Assembly (NCBI GenBank): GCA_036941025.1
Contig: JAYMNP010000001.1
Coordinates: 1,612,001-1,676,000 of the forward strand
From: Lachnospiraceae bacterium JLR.KK002
GTDB taxonomy: Bacteria > Bacillota > Clostridia > Lachnospirales > Lachnospiraceae
Direction: 5' to 3'
DNA: 64,000 nucleotides
Shown here: in pieces, positions 34,775 to 44,908 of the stretch
How positions within the stretch are numbered: position 1 is the stretch's first letter
How the letters are laid out: the number at the start of each line of letters is the position of its first letter
Position numbers and translations under genes: made by a program
Notes under the pieces: model-generated
What the model was told of the DNA's origin: nothing
What the model saw: the letters and a program-made list of their open reading frames with translations, nothing else
Databases searched by the model: none

Positions 34775-36763
34775 TTACACAATACGGTTGTCGTCTATAA
34801 TTTTTACAATACCTGGCTCCGCCAGAATATTCAGCATGGAAGTATCAATTTCATTTCCTGTCCCGGCGGCAATTTTACGAAGAATCCGCCGCACAATCTT
34901 ACCGGAACGGTTCTTGGGCATTTCCTGCACAAACTGGATTTTACCCGGTGTGGCAATGGGCCCGATTTCCTGTCTTACCAGGTTTTTCAGCTCATCACGC
35001 AATGTGTCGTTTCCTTCCCATTCTGCAGAAGTAACCACATAAACATACAGGTCTTCTCCTTTTACCGGATGGGGATATCCCACCACTGCCGCTTCCACCA
35101 CGCCCGGATGGGAACAGAGCACCTTCTCCACTTCTACGGTACCCAGACGGTGCCCGGAAATATTTACAATATCATCAATTCTTCCGGTAATCCAGAAATA
35201 TCCGTCTTCGTCTTTGTATGCACCGTCGCCGGTAAAGAAATATCCGGGCTGCTGGGTATAATATCCGGTGATATGGCGCTCCGGCTCTCCGTAAAGGGTA
35301 CGCATGATTCCTGGCCAGTTGGATTCCAGGCACAGCTCGCCTTTTTCATTTACATCTGCTTCTACCGCCGGCTCATCACCGGAATTTCTTGCACGCAGAA
35401 TTACCGGTTTTACCCCGAAAAACGGCAGAGCGGCACTTCCCGGTTTCAGCCCCATGGCCCCCGGAATGGCAGAAATCAGGATACCTCCTGCTTCTGTCTG
35501 CCACCAGGTATCCACAATGGGGCAGTGATCATGGCCTATATGGTGATAATACCACTGCCATGCTTCCGGATTGATAGGTTCTCCCACAGAGCCCAGCAGC
35601 CTGAGACTGGAAAGATCATGTTTCTCCACCCATTTTATATCCTTATTCATCAGGGAGCGGATTACCGTTGGAGCAGTATAGAACGTAGTTACTTTAAATT
35701 TGTCAATAATGTGCCAGAACCGGTCCGGCTCCGGATAAGTGGGGATGGACTCATACAGCACCGTGGTCGCTCCATTTAAAAGGGGCCCGTATACAATGTA
35801 AGAATGGCCTGTAATCCAGCCGATATCCGCGGTACAGAAGAACACATCATCCTCTTTATAATCAAAAATATATTTAAATGTGGTATAAGTATACACCATA
35901 TAACCTGCCGTAGTATGCAGGGTTCCTTTTGGTTTTCCGGTGGAACCTGAGGTGTACATAATAAACAGCGGGTCTTCCGCGTCCATTTTCTCTGCCGGGC
36001 AGAAATCAGAAATTTCTTCCAGCATCAGCTCTTTGGAAAGAGAGGTATCACGATATACAATATAAGGCACGTCAAAGTCCACCATACGGTCTACTACAAA
36101 TACATCGTCAATAGTAAGACCTGCGCTGGCGCACAGCATACATGCCCGGTCCACATTTGCCTTGGCATTGATTTTCTTTCCTCCCCGCCAGTAACCATTT
36201 GTCGTCACCAGTTTCTTGGCGCCGCAGGCCAGCATCCTGTCTGCCAGAGCCTCGGCAGAAAATCCGCCGAATACCACCGTATGTACCGCACCGATTCTGG
36301 CACAGGCCAGCATAACCACAGGAAGCTGCCAGATCATGGGCAGATACAAGGCAATACGGTCACCTTTTTTCACACCGTTTTTCTTAAGTACATTTGCAAA
36401 ACGACATACATGTTTCAGCAGCTCTTTGTAGGTAAACTGCTTGCAGTCCGCTTCCGGCTCGCCCTGAAACAGGAGCGCAATCTTATCTCCTCTTCCTTTT
36501 TCAATCTGGGCATCCAGGCAGTTATAGGAAATATTTGTTTTTCCGCCTATGAACCATTCATTGTCTCCGATTTCCGGTTCTCCCCGGTATACTTTTACCC
36601 AGGGCCGGAACCAGTGAAAATCTTTGGCAATATAACCCCAGAATGTCTCCGGATCATCAATGGACTGTTTCCACATTCTCTCATACTCTGCACGGCTCTG
36701 AATATTCGCCTGTTCTACAAAATCTCTTTCCGGCAGGTACATATCATCTCTTTCTGTCGCCAT
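34775..36763 (-). CDS. acs: Acetyl-CoA synthetase
   Basis: AMP-forming acetate-CoA ligase of 662 residues. The ATP-binding motif is YTSGSTGKPKGTLHTTAG, and the C-terminal catalytic lysine, commonly controlled by acetylation, is in NRSGKIVRRILRK. The start at 36763 follows GGGGGA; an upstream in-frame start lacks a site. The gene is monocistronic and converts acetate to acetyl-CoA in the cytoplasm. Confidence 0.95.
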   Translation of the reverse strand: MATERDDMYLPERDFVEQANIQSRAEYERMWKQSIDDPETFWGYIAKDFHWFRPWVKVYRGEPEIGDNEWFIGGKTNISYNCLDAQIEKGRGDKIALLFQGEPEADCKQFTYKELLKHVCRFANVLKKNGVKKGDRIALYLPMIWQLPVVMLACARIGAVHTVVFGGFSAEALADRMLACGAKKLVTTNGYWRGGKKINAKANVDRACMLCASAGLTIDDVFVVDRMVDFDVPYIVYRDTSLSKELMLEEISDFCPAEKMDAEDPLFIMYTSGSTGKPKGTLHTTAGYMVYTYTTFKYIFDYKEDDVFFCTADIGWITGHSYIVYGPLLNGATTVLYESIPTYPEPDRFWHIIDKFKVTTFYTAPTVIRSLMNKDIKWVEKHDLSSLRLLGSVGEPINPEAWQWYYHHIGHDHCPIVDTWWQTEAGGILISAIPGAMGLKPGSAALPFFGVKPVILRARNSGDEPAVEADVNEKGELCLESNWPGIMRTLYGEPERHITGYYTQQPGYFFTGDGAYKDEDGYFWITGRIDDIVNISGHRLGTVEVEKVLCSHPGVVEAAVVGYPHPVKGEDLYVYVVTSAEWEGNDTLRDELKNLVRQEIGPIATPGKIQFVQEMPKNRSGKIVRRILRKIAAGTGNEIDTSMLNILAEPGIVKIIDDNRIV

Positions 36764-36887
36764 GGTAAAATCCCCCTGTCTTATTTTGATTTGATATTTC
36801 AATATTACAGTTACCCTTACAACCGCTGACTGGTGGCTGCGCACCTGATACAGGATTGTACTGAAAAAAATACACTTCTTATTATCT

Positions 36888-36915
36888 ATTTTACAGATTG
36901 TTAAATATTTGTCAA
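36888..36915 (-). promoter_or_regulatory. Probable promoter of acs
   Basis: On the minus strand, a perfect TTGACA (36910-36915) and TAAAAT (36888-36893) are 16 bases apart, about 125 bases upstream of the acs ATG. Confidence 0.55.
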
Positions 36916-36970
36916 TACTGAATTGTTATTTTTTTAACAATTTTATACAATCCTTGCGTTATGTATAAAA

Positions 36971-37018
36971 AAGCGGACAGGTCCGCTTCAACTCCCTAAA
37001 TCCCTCATTCTTGAGGGA
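36971..37018. other. Hairpin cluster in the acs-ftsZ gap
   Basis: Two perfect hairpins stand side by side: AAGCGGAC-AG-style palindrome at 36971-36988 and TCCCTCA-TTCT-TGAGGGA at 37001-37018, followed by a GC-rich GCGCGCG stretch. The 37019-37150 part holds no gene. It may be part of a dispersed repeat; a related AGCGGGCAGGCCCGCT occurs near 12157. Confidence 0.5.
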
Positions 37019-37135
37019 CCTGGGCGCTTTGTCGCGCGCGAGCGGATTGCCTGGCAATAAATTTCCTCTCCATGAGCTGCGCATCTTAATTTTCTTCTAC
37101 AGGAAGACACTTTCATGCGTTAGCGTGACAAGGTC

Positions 37136-37177
37136 TTTCCTGTAAGATAAAAAAACCGTTGCATACATGCAACGGTT
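37136..37177 (-). terminator. ftsZ terminator with trailer motif, copy B
   Basis: On the minus strand, an 11-12 bp stem (AAACCGTTGCA with its complement, 37153-37177) is followed by seven Ts and then the conserved trailer ATCTTACAGGAAA (37136-37151 holds the 16-base motif). It lies 72 bases past the ftsZ stop. Confidence 0.85.
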
Positions 37178-37248
37178 TCTGTTTCACTGTGTTCTTCCGG
37201 CTGTCTCAGGTTACGCCTGCAGCCAGCCTCAAAACAGCTATGTACTTT

Positions 37249-38466
37249 TTATTTTCTTGTATTCTTCAAAAATTCCGGAATCTTAATATCCCGCTCCGGC
37301 ACACTGCTCTCCGGTTTTCTGGGCCTCTGAATCCCCAGTGTTGAAGCGGTAACCCCCAGATTGCTGCCGGCGGCAGAAGACTGGGTGGTTCCATAAGGAT
37401 TGGCCGGACGTGCCACCGTACCAAGATTGCCGGAAGCAGTTCTTGCTGTGGTGGGCATTCTGGTAGCAGTCGTCTGAGAATACTTCATGCCTGACATTAC
37501 CTTCGGCGCTGCTGCCGCATCCTCCAGTCCGGTTGCAATCACTGTGATAATTGCTTCGTCTGCCATGGCCTCGTCAAATTTCGCACCAAAAATAATATTT
37601 GCATTATCTCCTGCCAGATCCTGCACATAGCTGGCCGCATCGTTGGCATCCATCAGAGAAATATCACCGGAAATATTAATAATTACATGAGACGCACCGG
37701 TAATGGTAGTCTCCAGCAACGGACTTGCCACTGCCAGTTTCACAGCCTCCGTAGCCTTATCATCACCTTTGGCCATACCAATACCGATATGTGCCATTCC
37801 CTTATCCTTCATAACAGTCTGTACATCTGCAAAATCCAGATTAATCAGGGCAGGTACATTAATCAGATCCGTAATGCCCTGTACTGCCTGCTGTAACACT
37901 TCATCAGCCTTTTTCAGCGCATCCGGCATGGTGGTCCGTCTGTCCACGATTTCCAGCAGCTTGTCATTGGGAATCACAATCAGAGTATCCACGCTGGCCT
38001 TCAGACGCTCAATGCCGCCCAGTGCATTGACCATACGGGCCTTTGCTTCGAATTTAAAAGGCTTTGTCACAACTCCCACGGTCAGGATGCCCATTTCCTT
38101 TGCAATCCTTGCAACCACCGGCGCTGCTCCTGTTCCGGTTCCGCCACCCATTCCGCAGGTAACGAATACCATGTCCGCACCTTTAATCTCGGCAGTCAGT
38201 TCGTCAATACTCTCTTCTGCGGCCTTTTCTCCAATCTCCGGCTGAGCTCCCGCTCCAAGCCCTTTGGTGAGCTTCTCGCCAATCTGAATCAGAGTAGGTG
38301 CCTTGCAGAGCGTCAATGCCTGCTTGTCCGTATTGATTCCAATAAACTCAACACCACCTATATTTTCCTCAATCATTCTATTGACTGCATTATTTCCAGC
38401 CCCTCCCACACCGATTACGATGATTTTTGCACTGGAATCCGCCTCTGTCGTCATTATTTCAAGCAA
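37249..38466 (-). CDS. ftsZ: Cell division protein FtsZ
   Basis: A 405-residue tubulin-like GTPase that forms the division ring. The nucleotide-binding [13 protein letters not shown] and the N-terminal [15 protein letters not shown] are intact. The C-terminal tail [13 protein letters not shown] is the peptide that binds division partners. The start is TTG at 38466 (protein MLEIM...), placed by AAGGAGG 7 bases upstream; the ATG four codons later is too far from it. It is the last gene of the dcw cluster, with its own leader and possible promoter. Confidence 0.96.
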   Translation of the reverse strand: MLEIMTTEADSSAKIIVIGVGGAGNNAVNRMIEENIGGVEFIGINTDKQALTLCKAPTLIQIGEKLTKGLGAGAQPEIGEKAAEESIDELTAEIKGADMVFVTCGMGGGTGTGAAPVVARIAKEMGILTVGVVTKPFKFEAKARMVNALGGIERLKASVDTLIVIPNDKLLEIVDRRTTMPDALKKADEVLQQAVQGITDLINVPALINLDFADVQTVMKDKGMAHIGIGMAKGDDKATEAVKLAVASPLLETTITGASHVIINISGDISLMDANDAASYVQDLAGDNANIIFGAKFDEAMADEAIITVIATGLEDAAAAPKVMSGMKYSQTTATRMPTTARTASGNLGTVARPANPYGTTQSSAAGSNLGVTASTLGIQRPRKPESSVPERDIKIPEFLKNTRK

Positions 38467-38525
38467 GGTTCTTCCTCCTTTTGTCCTCTATATGAACACT
38501 TTCTATTTAATCCCACTTTAAACTC

Positions 38526-38563
38526 TTATACTATATAGTATAATTTTTTCGGGAATTAATCAA
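38526..38563 (-). promoter_or_regulatory. Possible ftsZ promoter with 18-bp perfect palindrome
   Basis: TTATACTATATAGTATAA (38526-38543) is a perfect palindrome. On the minus strand a TTGATT -35 (38558-38563) lies 17 bases before TACTAT (38535-38540) inside it. The palindrome would cover the -10 region and could be an operator, or simply an AT-rich promoter core. Confidence 0.4.
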
Positions 38564-38664
38564 TAACATTTTACAAATTTGCAAAATTTTTTCTAACAGT
38601 TCAGCCATAGACTGTACTGCGGACGAATCATGCCAGCATGAATGAGTTCGCAATACAGGCTATA

Positions 38665-39411
38665 CTATTTTGCTTCTTCAAAGGTAATATCAGTGGTATT
38701 TTCCGTCCACCCTTCCAGATGAAGGGTTCCCTTTTTTCCCTGCAGCTGCGGCAATACGTAAGAAAGCCGCACTACCTTTTCGTTCAGTTTCCGGGCCTGT
38801 CCAATCAGAACCGTAATATCACCGTAATTCAGAACATAGTTTCCTTCTTCTCCATATTTGATATTATCCGGTACCTGCTCATACTTTTTCAGCATCTGTG
38901 TCAGGGACAGCAGATTTTTCAGAATATCTTTCCCTTTAATTGGAAGTTTTTCATACAGTACAATCTGCTCCACATCCAGTCCGCTTACTTTCGGCACTCC
39001 TTCAATTACCTCCGAGGACATTTCCACCACAAATCCATCTTTGTCAAAATAGGCATTCTGCCCCAGAGTATCAATATAGACCCGTCCCAGCAATGCCTTT
39101 TCCTGGACTGTAATTTCCAGGGTGTGGGGAGATTTCAGAGAAATCTCCATATTGTCCACAAAAGGCATTTCCTTTGGTTCCACAAATTTATACTTAAAAT
39201 ACACATACAGACTGTTCCAGCAGTATTCATCATCCAGCATCCATTCCCGGATTGTTTCATCCGGATAATGCTCATTTCCTGTAACCTTTACTTTTTCCAC
39301 GGTAAATACTTTCAGGACAATCAGCGCGCCGATGGCAAACAGCAACAGAATGATAAGGAAGGTCAGCCCCGCAGACTGCCATCTCTTCTTTTTTCGTTTT
39401 CCTTTTCCCAT
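38665..39411 (-). CDS. ftsQ: Cell division protein FtsQ/DivIB
   Basis: A 248-residue bitopic membrane protein of the divisome. A basic N-terminus (KGKRKKKRW) precedes one membrane segment (about residues 15-35). A POTRA domain starting VEKVKVTGNEHYPDETI and the FtsQ beta domain follow. It is shorter than many Gram-positive DivIB proteins but complete. It lies 3 bases after ftsW. Confidence 0.9.
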   Translation of the reverse strand: MGKGKRKKKRWQSAGLTFLIILLLFAIGALIVLKVFTVEKVKVTGNEHYPDETIREWMLDDEYCWNSLYVYFKYKFVEPKEMPFVDNMEISLKSPHTLEITVQEKALLGRVYIDTLGQNAYFDKDGFVVEMSSEVIEGVPKVSGLDVEQIVLYEKLPIKGKDILKNLLSLTQMLKKYEQVPDNIKYGEEGNYVLNYGDITVLIGQARKLNEKVVRLSYVLPQLQGKKGTLHLEGWTENTTDITFEEAK

Positions 39412-39414
39412 ATA

Positions 39415-40533
39415 TTACTCCTGTTCCAGATGAATTCCCCTGGAAACACTTAGCACCAGCCCGATTTCTGCCAGCAGAAACACCACCGAGGTTCCTCCAT
39501 AGCTGATAAAGGGCAGGGAAATTCCTGTATTTGGTATGGTGTTGGTCACAACGGCAATATTCAGAATAACCTGTATGGAAATATGGGCGAGGGCTCCCGT
39601 TACAAGCAGCGCCCCGTACAAATCCTGGGCATTGCTGGCAATTACCATAAAACGCCAGATAATAATCACAAACAGTAAAATCACGCTGACAGCTCCAAAC
39701 AGGCCCAGCTCTTCACAGATAATGGAAAAAATCATATCATTCTGGGCCTCCGGCACAAATCCCAGTTTCTGCATACTGCCGCCGAGTCCCTTGCCGAACA
39801 GTCCGCCGGAACCGATGGCGTACAGGCCCTGCAATGTCTGATAGCCTTTCGCATGGCTTTCCGGGTCCAGCCAGATTTGCAGACGCTCCGCACGATAAGA
39901 CTCCAGCATGATAAAAGCGGCGCCGAAAATAAGCACTGCAGCTCCCACAACAAAAAACTGCATATATTTGGGGCTGGCCACAAACACCATGGAAATGGCG
40001 ATTCCCAGTATGATAATAGCTGTACTTAAATTCTCAGTAGCCACAATGGCAACCATGGGCAGCACAATTACCATTACTTTTATCAGAGAAGAAAATTTCC
40101 CCATCTGCCGGGGCATCTGGCTGATAATCGTGGCCAGGAACACAATGACTGCCAGTTTTGCCAGCTCGGAAGGCTGAAAACTGACCACCTTCAAATCCAG
40201 CCATCGTTTTGCGCCCTGAATGGTATCTCCTATAAAAAGTACCAGCGTACAGAGACCAAAGGCCGCTATGTAAGCAAGAAGCCAGAAATTTTTCCAGACA
40301 CGATAATCAATTCTCGCCACAATCAGCATGGCAATGACACCTAAAATATCTGCCACAAGCTGCTTTTTCAGATAATATGCACCATCTTTAAATTTTAACT
40401 GCCCGTTATAAGCACTTGTGCTGTACAACATGACAAGACCAAAGCATATCAGAAAAAACACAATCAACAACAGCGTATAGTCAAAATAGCGGATATTTTT
40501 TTGTCTTTTGTCCGTCTTTCTTTCTCTACCCAT
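39415..40533 (-). CDS. ftsW: FtsW/SpoVE-family SEDS glycosyltransferase
   Basis: A 372-residue polytopic protein with about ten membrane segments. Family signatures are FQPSELAKLAVIVFLA and ISLPFISYGGTSVVFLLAEIG near the C-terminus. SEDS proteins polymerise lipid II at the septum together with a class B PBP. Two such PBPs lie upstream in this cluster. FtsW and the sporulation version SpoVE cannot be told apart here; position in dcw favours division, possibly both. Confidence 0.9.
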   Translation of the reverse strand: MGRERKTDKRQKNIRYFDYTLLLIVFFLICFGLVMLYSTSAYNGQLKFKDGAYYLKKQLVADILGVIAMLIVARIDYRVWKNFWLLAYIAAFGLCTLVLFIGDTIQGAKRWLDLKVVSFQPSELAKLAVIVFLATIISQMPRQMGKFSSLIKVMVIVLPMVAIVATENLSTAIIILGIAISMVFVASPKYMQFFVVGAAVLIFGAAFIMLESYRAERLQIWLDPESHAKGYQTLQGLYAIGSGGLFGKGLGGSMQKLGFVPEAQNDMIFSIICEELGLFGAVSVILLFVIIIWRFMVIASNAQDLYGALLVTGALAHISIQVILNIAVVTNTIPNTGISLPFISYGGTSVVFLLAEIGLVLSVSRGIHLEQE

Positions 40534-40562
40534 ATCGGCACTCCTGACTTACGATTTCACTG

Positions 40563-41930
40563 TTACTCCTCCAGGGCCTTTACCAGTTCCCGGAACATAT
40601 CGCCGCGTTCTTCATAATTCCGAAACATTCCCCAGCTCGCGCAGGCCGGAGAGAGCAGTACCGCATCCCCGCTGTCTGCATACTCTGCACATGCGCTCAC
40701 AGCTTCCTGCAGATTATCCGTTAAGATAATATCCTTCTGGGGATATCCAAGGCGGACTGCCGTATCTCTGATTTTTTCTCTGGTAGCTCCCAGCAGCACC
40801 AGCTTCTTTACTTTTCCATCAAAGGCATGAATCCACGCATCATATTCAGAATCTTTATCGTAACCTCCGCCAATCAGAAGGGTCGGCCATTTCATAGCCC
40901 GGACGGCCTGAATGGCCGCGTCCGGATTGGTACCTTTGGAATCATTATAGAAACGAACCCCTTTTCTGGTTCCCACATATTCTATTCTATGCGCTACTCC
41001 TGTAAAAGTAACCAGAACTTCTTTTATTTTTTCAGATGAAACTCCTGCTGCGGTTGCCATGGCTGCAGCAGCCATTACGTTTTCGTAATTATGGTTTCCC
41101 AGAAGCTGAAGTTCCCGAACGCTGCACAAAGGCCTGTGCATCCCGTCCCAGGCCCGGAAAATGGTTTCTCCCTCCAGATAAAAGCCTTCCTCCAGCTTTC
41201 TTTTGCTGCTGAAAAAAATAACTCTGGCTTTTACCTGCTCCGAAAATTTCCGCAGCCTTTCATCTTCGTAATTCAGAACGCAGAACTGGCTTTCGTTCTG
41301 GTTCTCAGCAATCCGCTCCTTGATTCGGCAGTAATTCTCCATGGTATGATGACGGTTCAGATGATCCGGCGTAAGGTTCAGAATCGCAGACACCTGGGGA
41401 CAGAATTTATGAATGGTCTCTAACTGAAAACTGCTGATTTCCGCCACTGTTACAGATTCCTCCCTGGTATCTGCCGCCAGGCCTGTATAGGGAACCCCGA
41501 TATTTCCCACCACTTTTACATCCAGACCGGCATGTTTTAAAATTTCTCCCAGCAGAGAAGTGGTTGTGGTTTTTCCGTTGGTTCCGGTAATAGCAAGTAT
41601 CCGCCCCCGCTCAAAAGCGCAGGCCAGCTCAATCTCGCCCCACAGTTCCAGCCCTCCGGCTCTCATACGCTCCACAAGAGGAGCGTCGGTGGGAATTCCA
41701 GGACTTAACACTGCAATATCACAGTCTTCCAGCGCATGCTGCGGCAGTTCTCCCAGCAAAATGGGGATTTCCCGCAGTACCGGGGATTTCCCGCGGACTT
41801 CTGCTTCCTTCTGCTGACTGTTTTCATCATATAATACCACCGGAATACCGTGTTTCACCAGAAGCTCTGCCGCTGCAATTCCGCTGATTCCGGTTCCCGC
41901 AACCAAAAATTTCTTTCCACTCAGGTTCAA
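40563..41930 (-). CDS. murD: UDP-MurNAc-L-alanine--D-glutamate ligase MurD
   Basis: Cytoplasmic peptidoglycan precursor ligase of 455 residues. The ATP-binding loop is ILAITGTNGKTTTTSLLGE, and the Mur ligase centre EISSFQLETI and C-terminal FYNDSKGTNPDAA are present. The start is taken as TTG at 41930 (protein begins with the codons for NLSGKKFLVAG after it), because AGGAGG lies 7 bases upstream and overlaps the mraY end. A longer frame would overlap mraY without a site. Confidence 0.93.
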   Translation of the reverse strand: MNLSGKKFLVAGTGISGIAAAELLVKHGIPVVLYDENSQQKEAEVRGKSPVLREIPILLGELPQHALEDCDIAVLSPGIPTDAPLVERMRAGGLELWGEIELACAFERGRILAITGTNGKTTTTSLLGEILKHAGLDVKVVGNIGVPYTGLAADTREESVTVAEISSFQLETIHKFCPQVSAILNLTPDHLNRHHTMENYCRIKERIAENQNESQFCVLNYEDERLRKFSEQVKARVIFFSSKRKLEEGFYLEGETIFRAWDGMHRPLCSVRELQLLGNHNYENVMAAAAMATAAGVSSEKIKEVLVTFTGVAHRIEYVGTRKGVRFYNDSKGTNPDAAIQAVRAMKWPTLLIGGGYDKDSEYDAWIHAFDGKVKKLVLLGATREKIRDTAVRLGYPQKDIILTDNLQEAVSACAEYADSGDAVLLSPACASWGMFRNYEERGDMFRELVKALEE

Positions 41931-41941
41931 TCCTATCCCTC

Positions 41942-42907
41942 CTAAAGAGCCAGCAGTCCAATGAGACACAGTATGGCAGTAATAATGGAAAATACCGCCA
42001 CTACTCTCGTTTCAGACCATCCGCAAAGTTCAAAATGATGATGTATGGGCGCCATACGGAAAATACGCTTTCCGCCTGTTTTCTTAAAATACGTCACCTG
42101 TATCATAACCGACAGTAATTCTACCCAGTAAATAAGAGCCACAATCAGAATAAAAACAGGCATTTGCAGCACATAGGCAGTGGAAGCCACAAATCCGCCC
42201 AGTGCCAGAGAACCGGTATCCCCCATAAATACGCTGGCCGGATACACATTAAACAGAAGAAAACCCAGCAGAGCCCCTACCACCGCACAGGTCACAGGCT
42301 CAATACCGCTGCCGGTTCCGATAGCCACCACAGAAAAAAAGGTTGCAATCAGCACCGTCACGCTGGAAGCCAGGCCGTCCAGGCCGTCTGTAAAGTTGGC
42401 CCCGTTTACCGTTCCCAGAATGGCCAGAAACATAACGGGAGCTGCCAGCCATCCCAAATCCAGATAAATTCCATGTTCAAATCCGCCGGTAAATGGAAGC
42501 AGCATTTTACTGGCTCCCTCCGTATACCGGTTCATATAGAAAATAAATACCACCGTCACCAGAATCTGGCCTGCCATTTTCTGCCAGGGCAAAAGACCGT
42601 CAGAACGCCGCAATACCACTTTCAGGTAATCATCCAGAAAACCGATAATGCCAAATCCCACTGTCACAAACAGTATGGGCAGTATGCCCGGATAATCTTT
42701 CATATAAATCAGGGAAGTTACAATAATACCTGCCAGTATCATAAGACCTCCCATCGTAGGGGTTCCCGCTTTTTTCAGATGGGATTTTAATTCTTCCCGT
42801 TCTGTCTGCCCTACCTTTAACTTTCTCAAAATCGGAATTACTACCGGACCCAGTACAGCCGTAATTGCAAACGCAATCAGCACCGGAACTATTACTCTCT
42901 GTTCCAT
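41942..42907 (-). CDS. mraY: Phospho-MurNAc-pentapeptide transferase MraY
   Basis: A 321-residue integral membrane enzyme that makes lipid I from UDP-MurNAc-pentapeptide and undecaprenyl phosphate. Signatures: GTPTMGGLMIL, IGFLDDYLKV, the catalytic-region NFTDGLDGLASS, and APIHHHFELCGWSE near the C-terminus. About ten membrane segments. It is followed 11 bases later by murD. Confidence 0.95.
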   Translation of the reverse strand: MEQRVIVPVLIAFAITAVLGPVVIPILRKLKVGQTEREELKSHLKKAGTPTMGGLMILAGIIVTSLIYMKDYPGILPILFVTVGFGIIGFLDDYLKVVLRRSDGLLPWQKMAGQILVTVVFIFYMNRYTEGASKMLLPFTGGFEHGIYLDLGWLAAPVMFLAILGTVNGANFTDGLDGLASSVTVLIATFFSVVAIGTGSGIEPVTCAVVGALLGFLLFNVYPASVFMGDTGSLALGGFVASTAYVLQMPVFILIVALIYWVELLSVMIQVTYFKKTGGKRIFRMAPIHHHFELCGWSETRVVAVFSIITAILCLIGLLAL

Positions 42908-43034
42908 TTTCTCTACACCTCTTTGTTTTACGATGCTTTATGCCCACCGTATCTTTCTTTTATCGTATCTTTGAAACATGCCCGTTCTCAGGGGCGTTTC
43001 TGCAATCCTGCTTATTATAAAACCTTTCCCCGCA

Positions 43035-44819
43035 TTATTCAAGTGTCTCCTGCCCGCCATTTTCCGATTCCTCTTTCTCCGGATTCACTGCTTTCTCAAT
43101 ACCAAGATAAGGTAAAATATTGGAAAATATCTCTTTTACCACCGGGGCGGCAATGGTGCCTCCGTAGTAAATTCCCTGAGGATTATTAATCACAACCAGT
43201 GCCAGTACCTGGGGATCTTCCGCCGGGGCAAACCCCAGAAAAGAAGAAATATATTTGTTGGCGCTCCTGGGAAGAGTCTGAGAGGTTGCTGTCTTGCCTC
43301 CGATGGAAAATCCTTCTATAAAAGCTCTTTTTCCGCTTCCTTCCGCTACTACCTTTTCCAGTACCGTGCGCAGTACCTGAGAAGTTTCACTGCTGACAAT
43401 TCCCTCCTGCACATCATACTGCAGCGTTTCAATCAGTTCTCCCTGGTCATCTTTCACAGATACACCGAAGTGAGGTGTAATCCGGTTTCCTCCATTAATT
43501 AAGGAAGAAACGGTGGTTGCAAGCTGAATGGGAGTAATCTGGAAGGACTGTCCGAAGGATACCGTTGCCAGTTCCACCGGCCCCACATTTTTCTTATCGT
43601 GCATAATGGTGGCTGCCTCTCCCGGAAGGTCTATCCCGGTCCTGCTCAGAAGTCCGAACTGTTCAAAATATTTGTATATATTATCCACGCCCAGACGCAG
43701 GCCAAGTTCAATAAATACCGGATTACAGGAATTCATAATTCCCTGGGTAAAATCCTCGGAGCCATGGCCGGTTCTTTTATGGCAGTGGATTCTCCGGTCC
43801 TCCACCAGTTTGTATCCCGGACAGAAGAAATGGTCACTCAGAGATACCACCCCTTCTTCAAAGGCCGAGGCTGTGGTGATAATCTTAAATACGGAGCCTG
43901 GCTCGTAAGTGTCGTTGATACAGGGATTCCGCCACATCTGATTCAATAAATCCTGTTTACCTGTTTCGGTATTTTCTGATGTTCCACCATCCTCTGTTTC
44001 CGGCAGCGTAAACGGGTCGTTCAAATCAAATTCCGGAACATTCACCATGGCCAGAATTTCGCCGTTATCCGGTTTCATCACAATAACCGATACCCCGTCC
44101 GCCGATTTGGCTTCCATTACTTTTTTTGCAGCCTGTTCACAGTACATCTGAATATTGTAATCCAGACTTACATGAAGATTATATCCATCTACCGGCTCCT
44201 GTCGCCGCTCTCCGGCATTTTCAATCTCAATGCCCCTTGCATCTGTCAGAGTGAGAATCTTACCGTTTTTCCCTTTGAGATACTCTTCATATTTTACCTC
44301 CAGACCGATAATCCCCTGATTATCTCCTCCGGTAAATCCCAGAACCTTGCTGGCCAGCGTACTGTAAGGATAATAACGCTTGTAATCTTCATCTACTTTA
44401 ACCCCGGCCAGTCCATAATTGCGGATGCGGTCTCCTGTTTCTTTGTCCACATTGGACTTCACCCGCTCAATGGAACTTACTTTTTCCACCCGCTTTCGTA
44501 CCGCCGCTTCTTCCATCTCCAGTTCCTTTGTAAGTACCCGGATTACTTCTTCCGGCTCCTTTATCTGACTGTGAATTACGGAAATGGTGCAGACCGTCCG
44601 GTTGGTGGCCAGCACAGTTCCTGTGGCGTCGATAATTTTGCCCCTGGCTGCTTTGATATCCCGTTCCCTCTCATGCAGATCCTCCGCTTTCTGTCCATAA
44701 TATTCCGAGCAGAAAATCATCAGATATACCAGTCTTCCCACCAGAATGGACAAAATCAGCATAACCATGGTAAAAACAACCAGTAATTTCTTACGGTTAA
44801 ATGTTTTATTACGGAACAT
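43035..44819 (-). CDS. Class B penicillin-binding protein (SpoVD/FtsI-like) with KTA in place of KTG
   Basis: A 594-residue transpeptidase with one N-terminal membrane anchor, the class B dimerisation region and a transpeptidase domain. Active-site motifs are SVFK in EPGSVFKIITT, SCN in MNSCNPVFIE, and KTA in IGGKTATSQTLPR where most family members have KTG. There is no PASTA domain. It follows a second class B PBP by 89 bases. By context one of the two serves division and the other probably spore cortex or elongation; which is which cannot be fixed from sequence. Confidence 0.9.
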   Translation of the reverse strand: MFRNKTFNRKKLLVVFTMVMLILSILVGRLVYLMIFCSEYYGQKAEDLHERERDIKAARGKIIDATGTVLATNRTVCTISVIHSQIKEPEEVIRVLTKELEMEEAAVRKRVEKVSSIERVKSNVDKETGDRIRNYGLAGVKVDEDYKRYYPYSTLASKVLGFTGGDNQGIIGLEVKYEEYLKGKNGKILTLTDARGIEIENAGERRQEPVDGYNLHVSLDYNIQMYCEQAAKKVMEAKSADGVSVIVMKPDNGEILAMVNVPEFDLNDPFTLPETEDGGTSENTETGKQDLLNQMWRNPCINDTYEPGSVFKIITTASAFEEGVVSLSDHFFCPGYKLVEDRRIHCHKRTGHGSEDFTQGIMNSCNPVFIELGLRLGVDNIYKYFEQFGLLSRTGIDLPGEAATIMHDKKNVGPVELATVSFGQSFQITPIQLATTVSSLINGGNRITPHFGVSVKDDQGELIETLQYDVQEGIVSSETSQVLRTVLEKVVAEGSGKRAFIEGFSIGGKTATSQTLPRSANKYISSFLGFAPAEDPQVLALVVINNPQGIYYGGTIAAPVVKEIFSNILPYLGIEKAVNPEKEESENGGQETLE

Positions 44820-44908
44820 ACAGTAACCTCACCTTTACAATTACTATAATCTATTACAGTTCTCATGAGGTTATGTACCATTTTTATCATTCGCAGTTCT
44901 CTGCCCTT

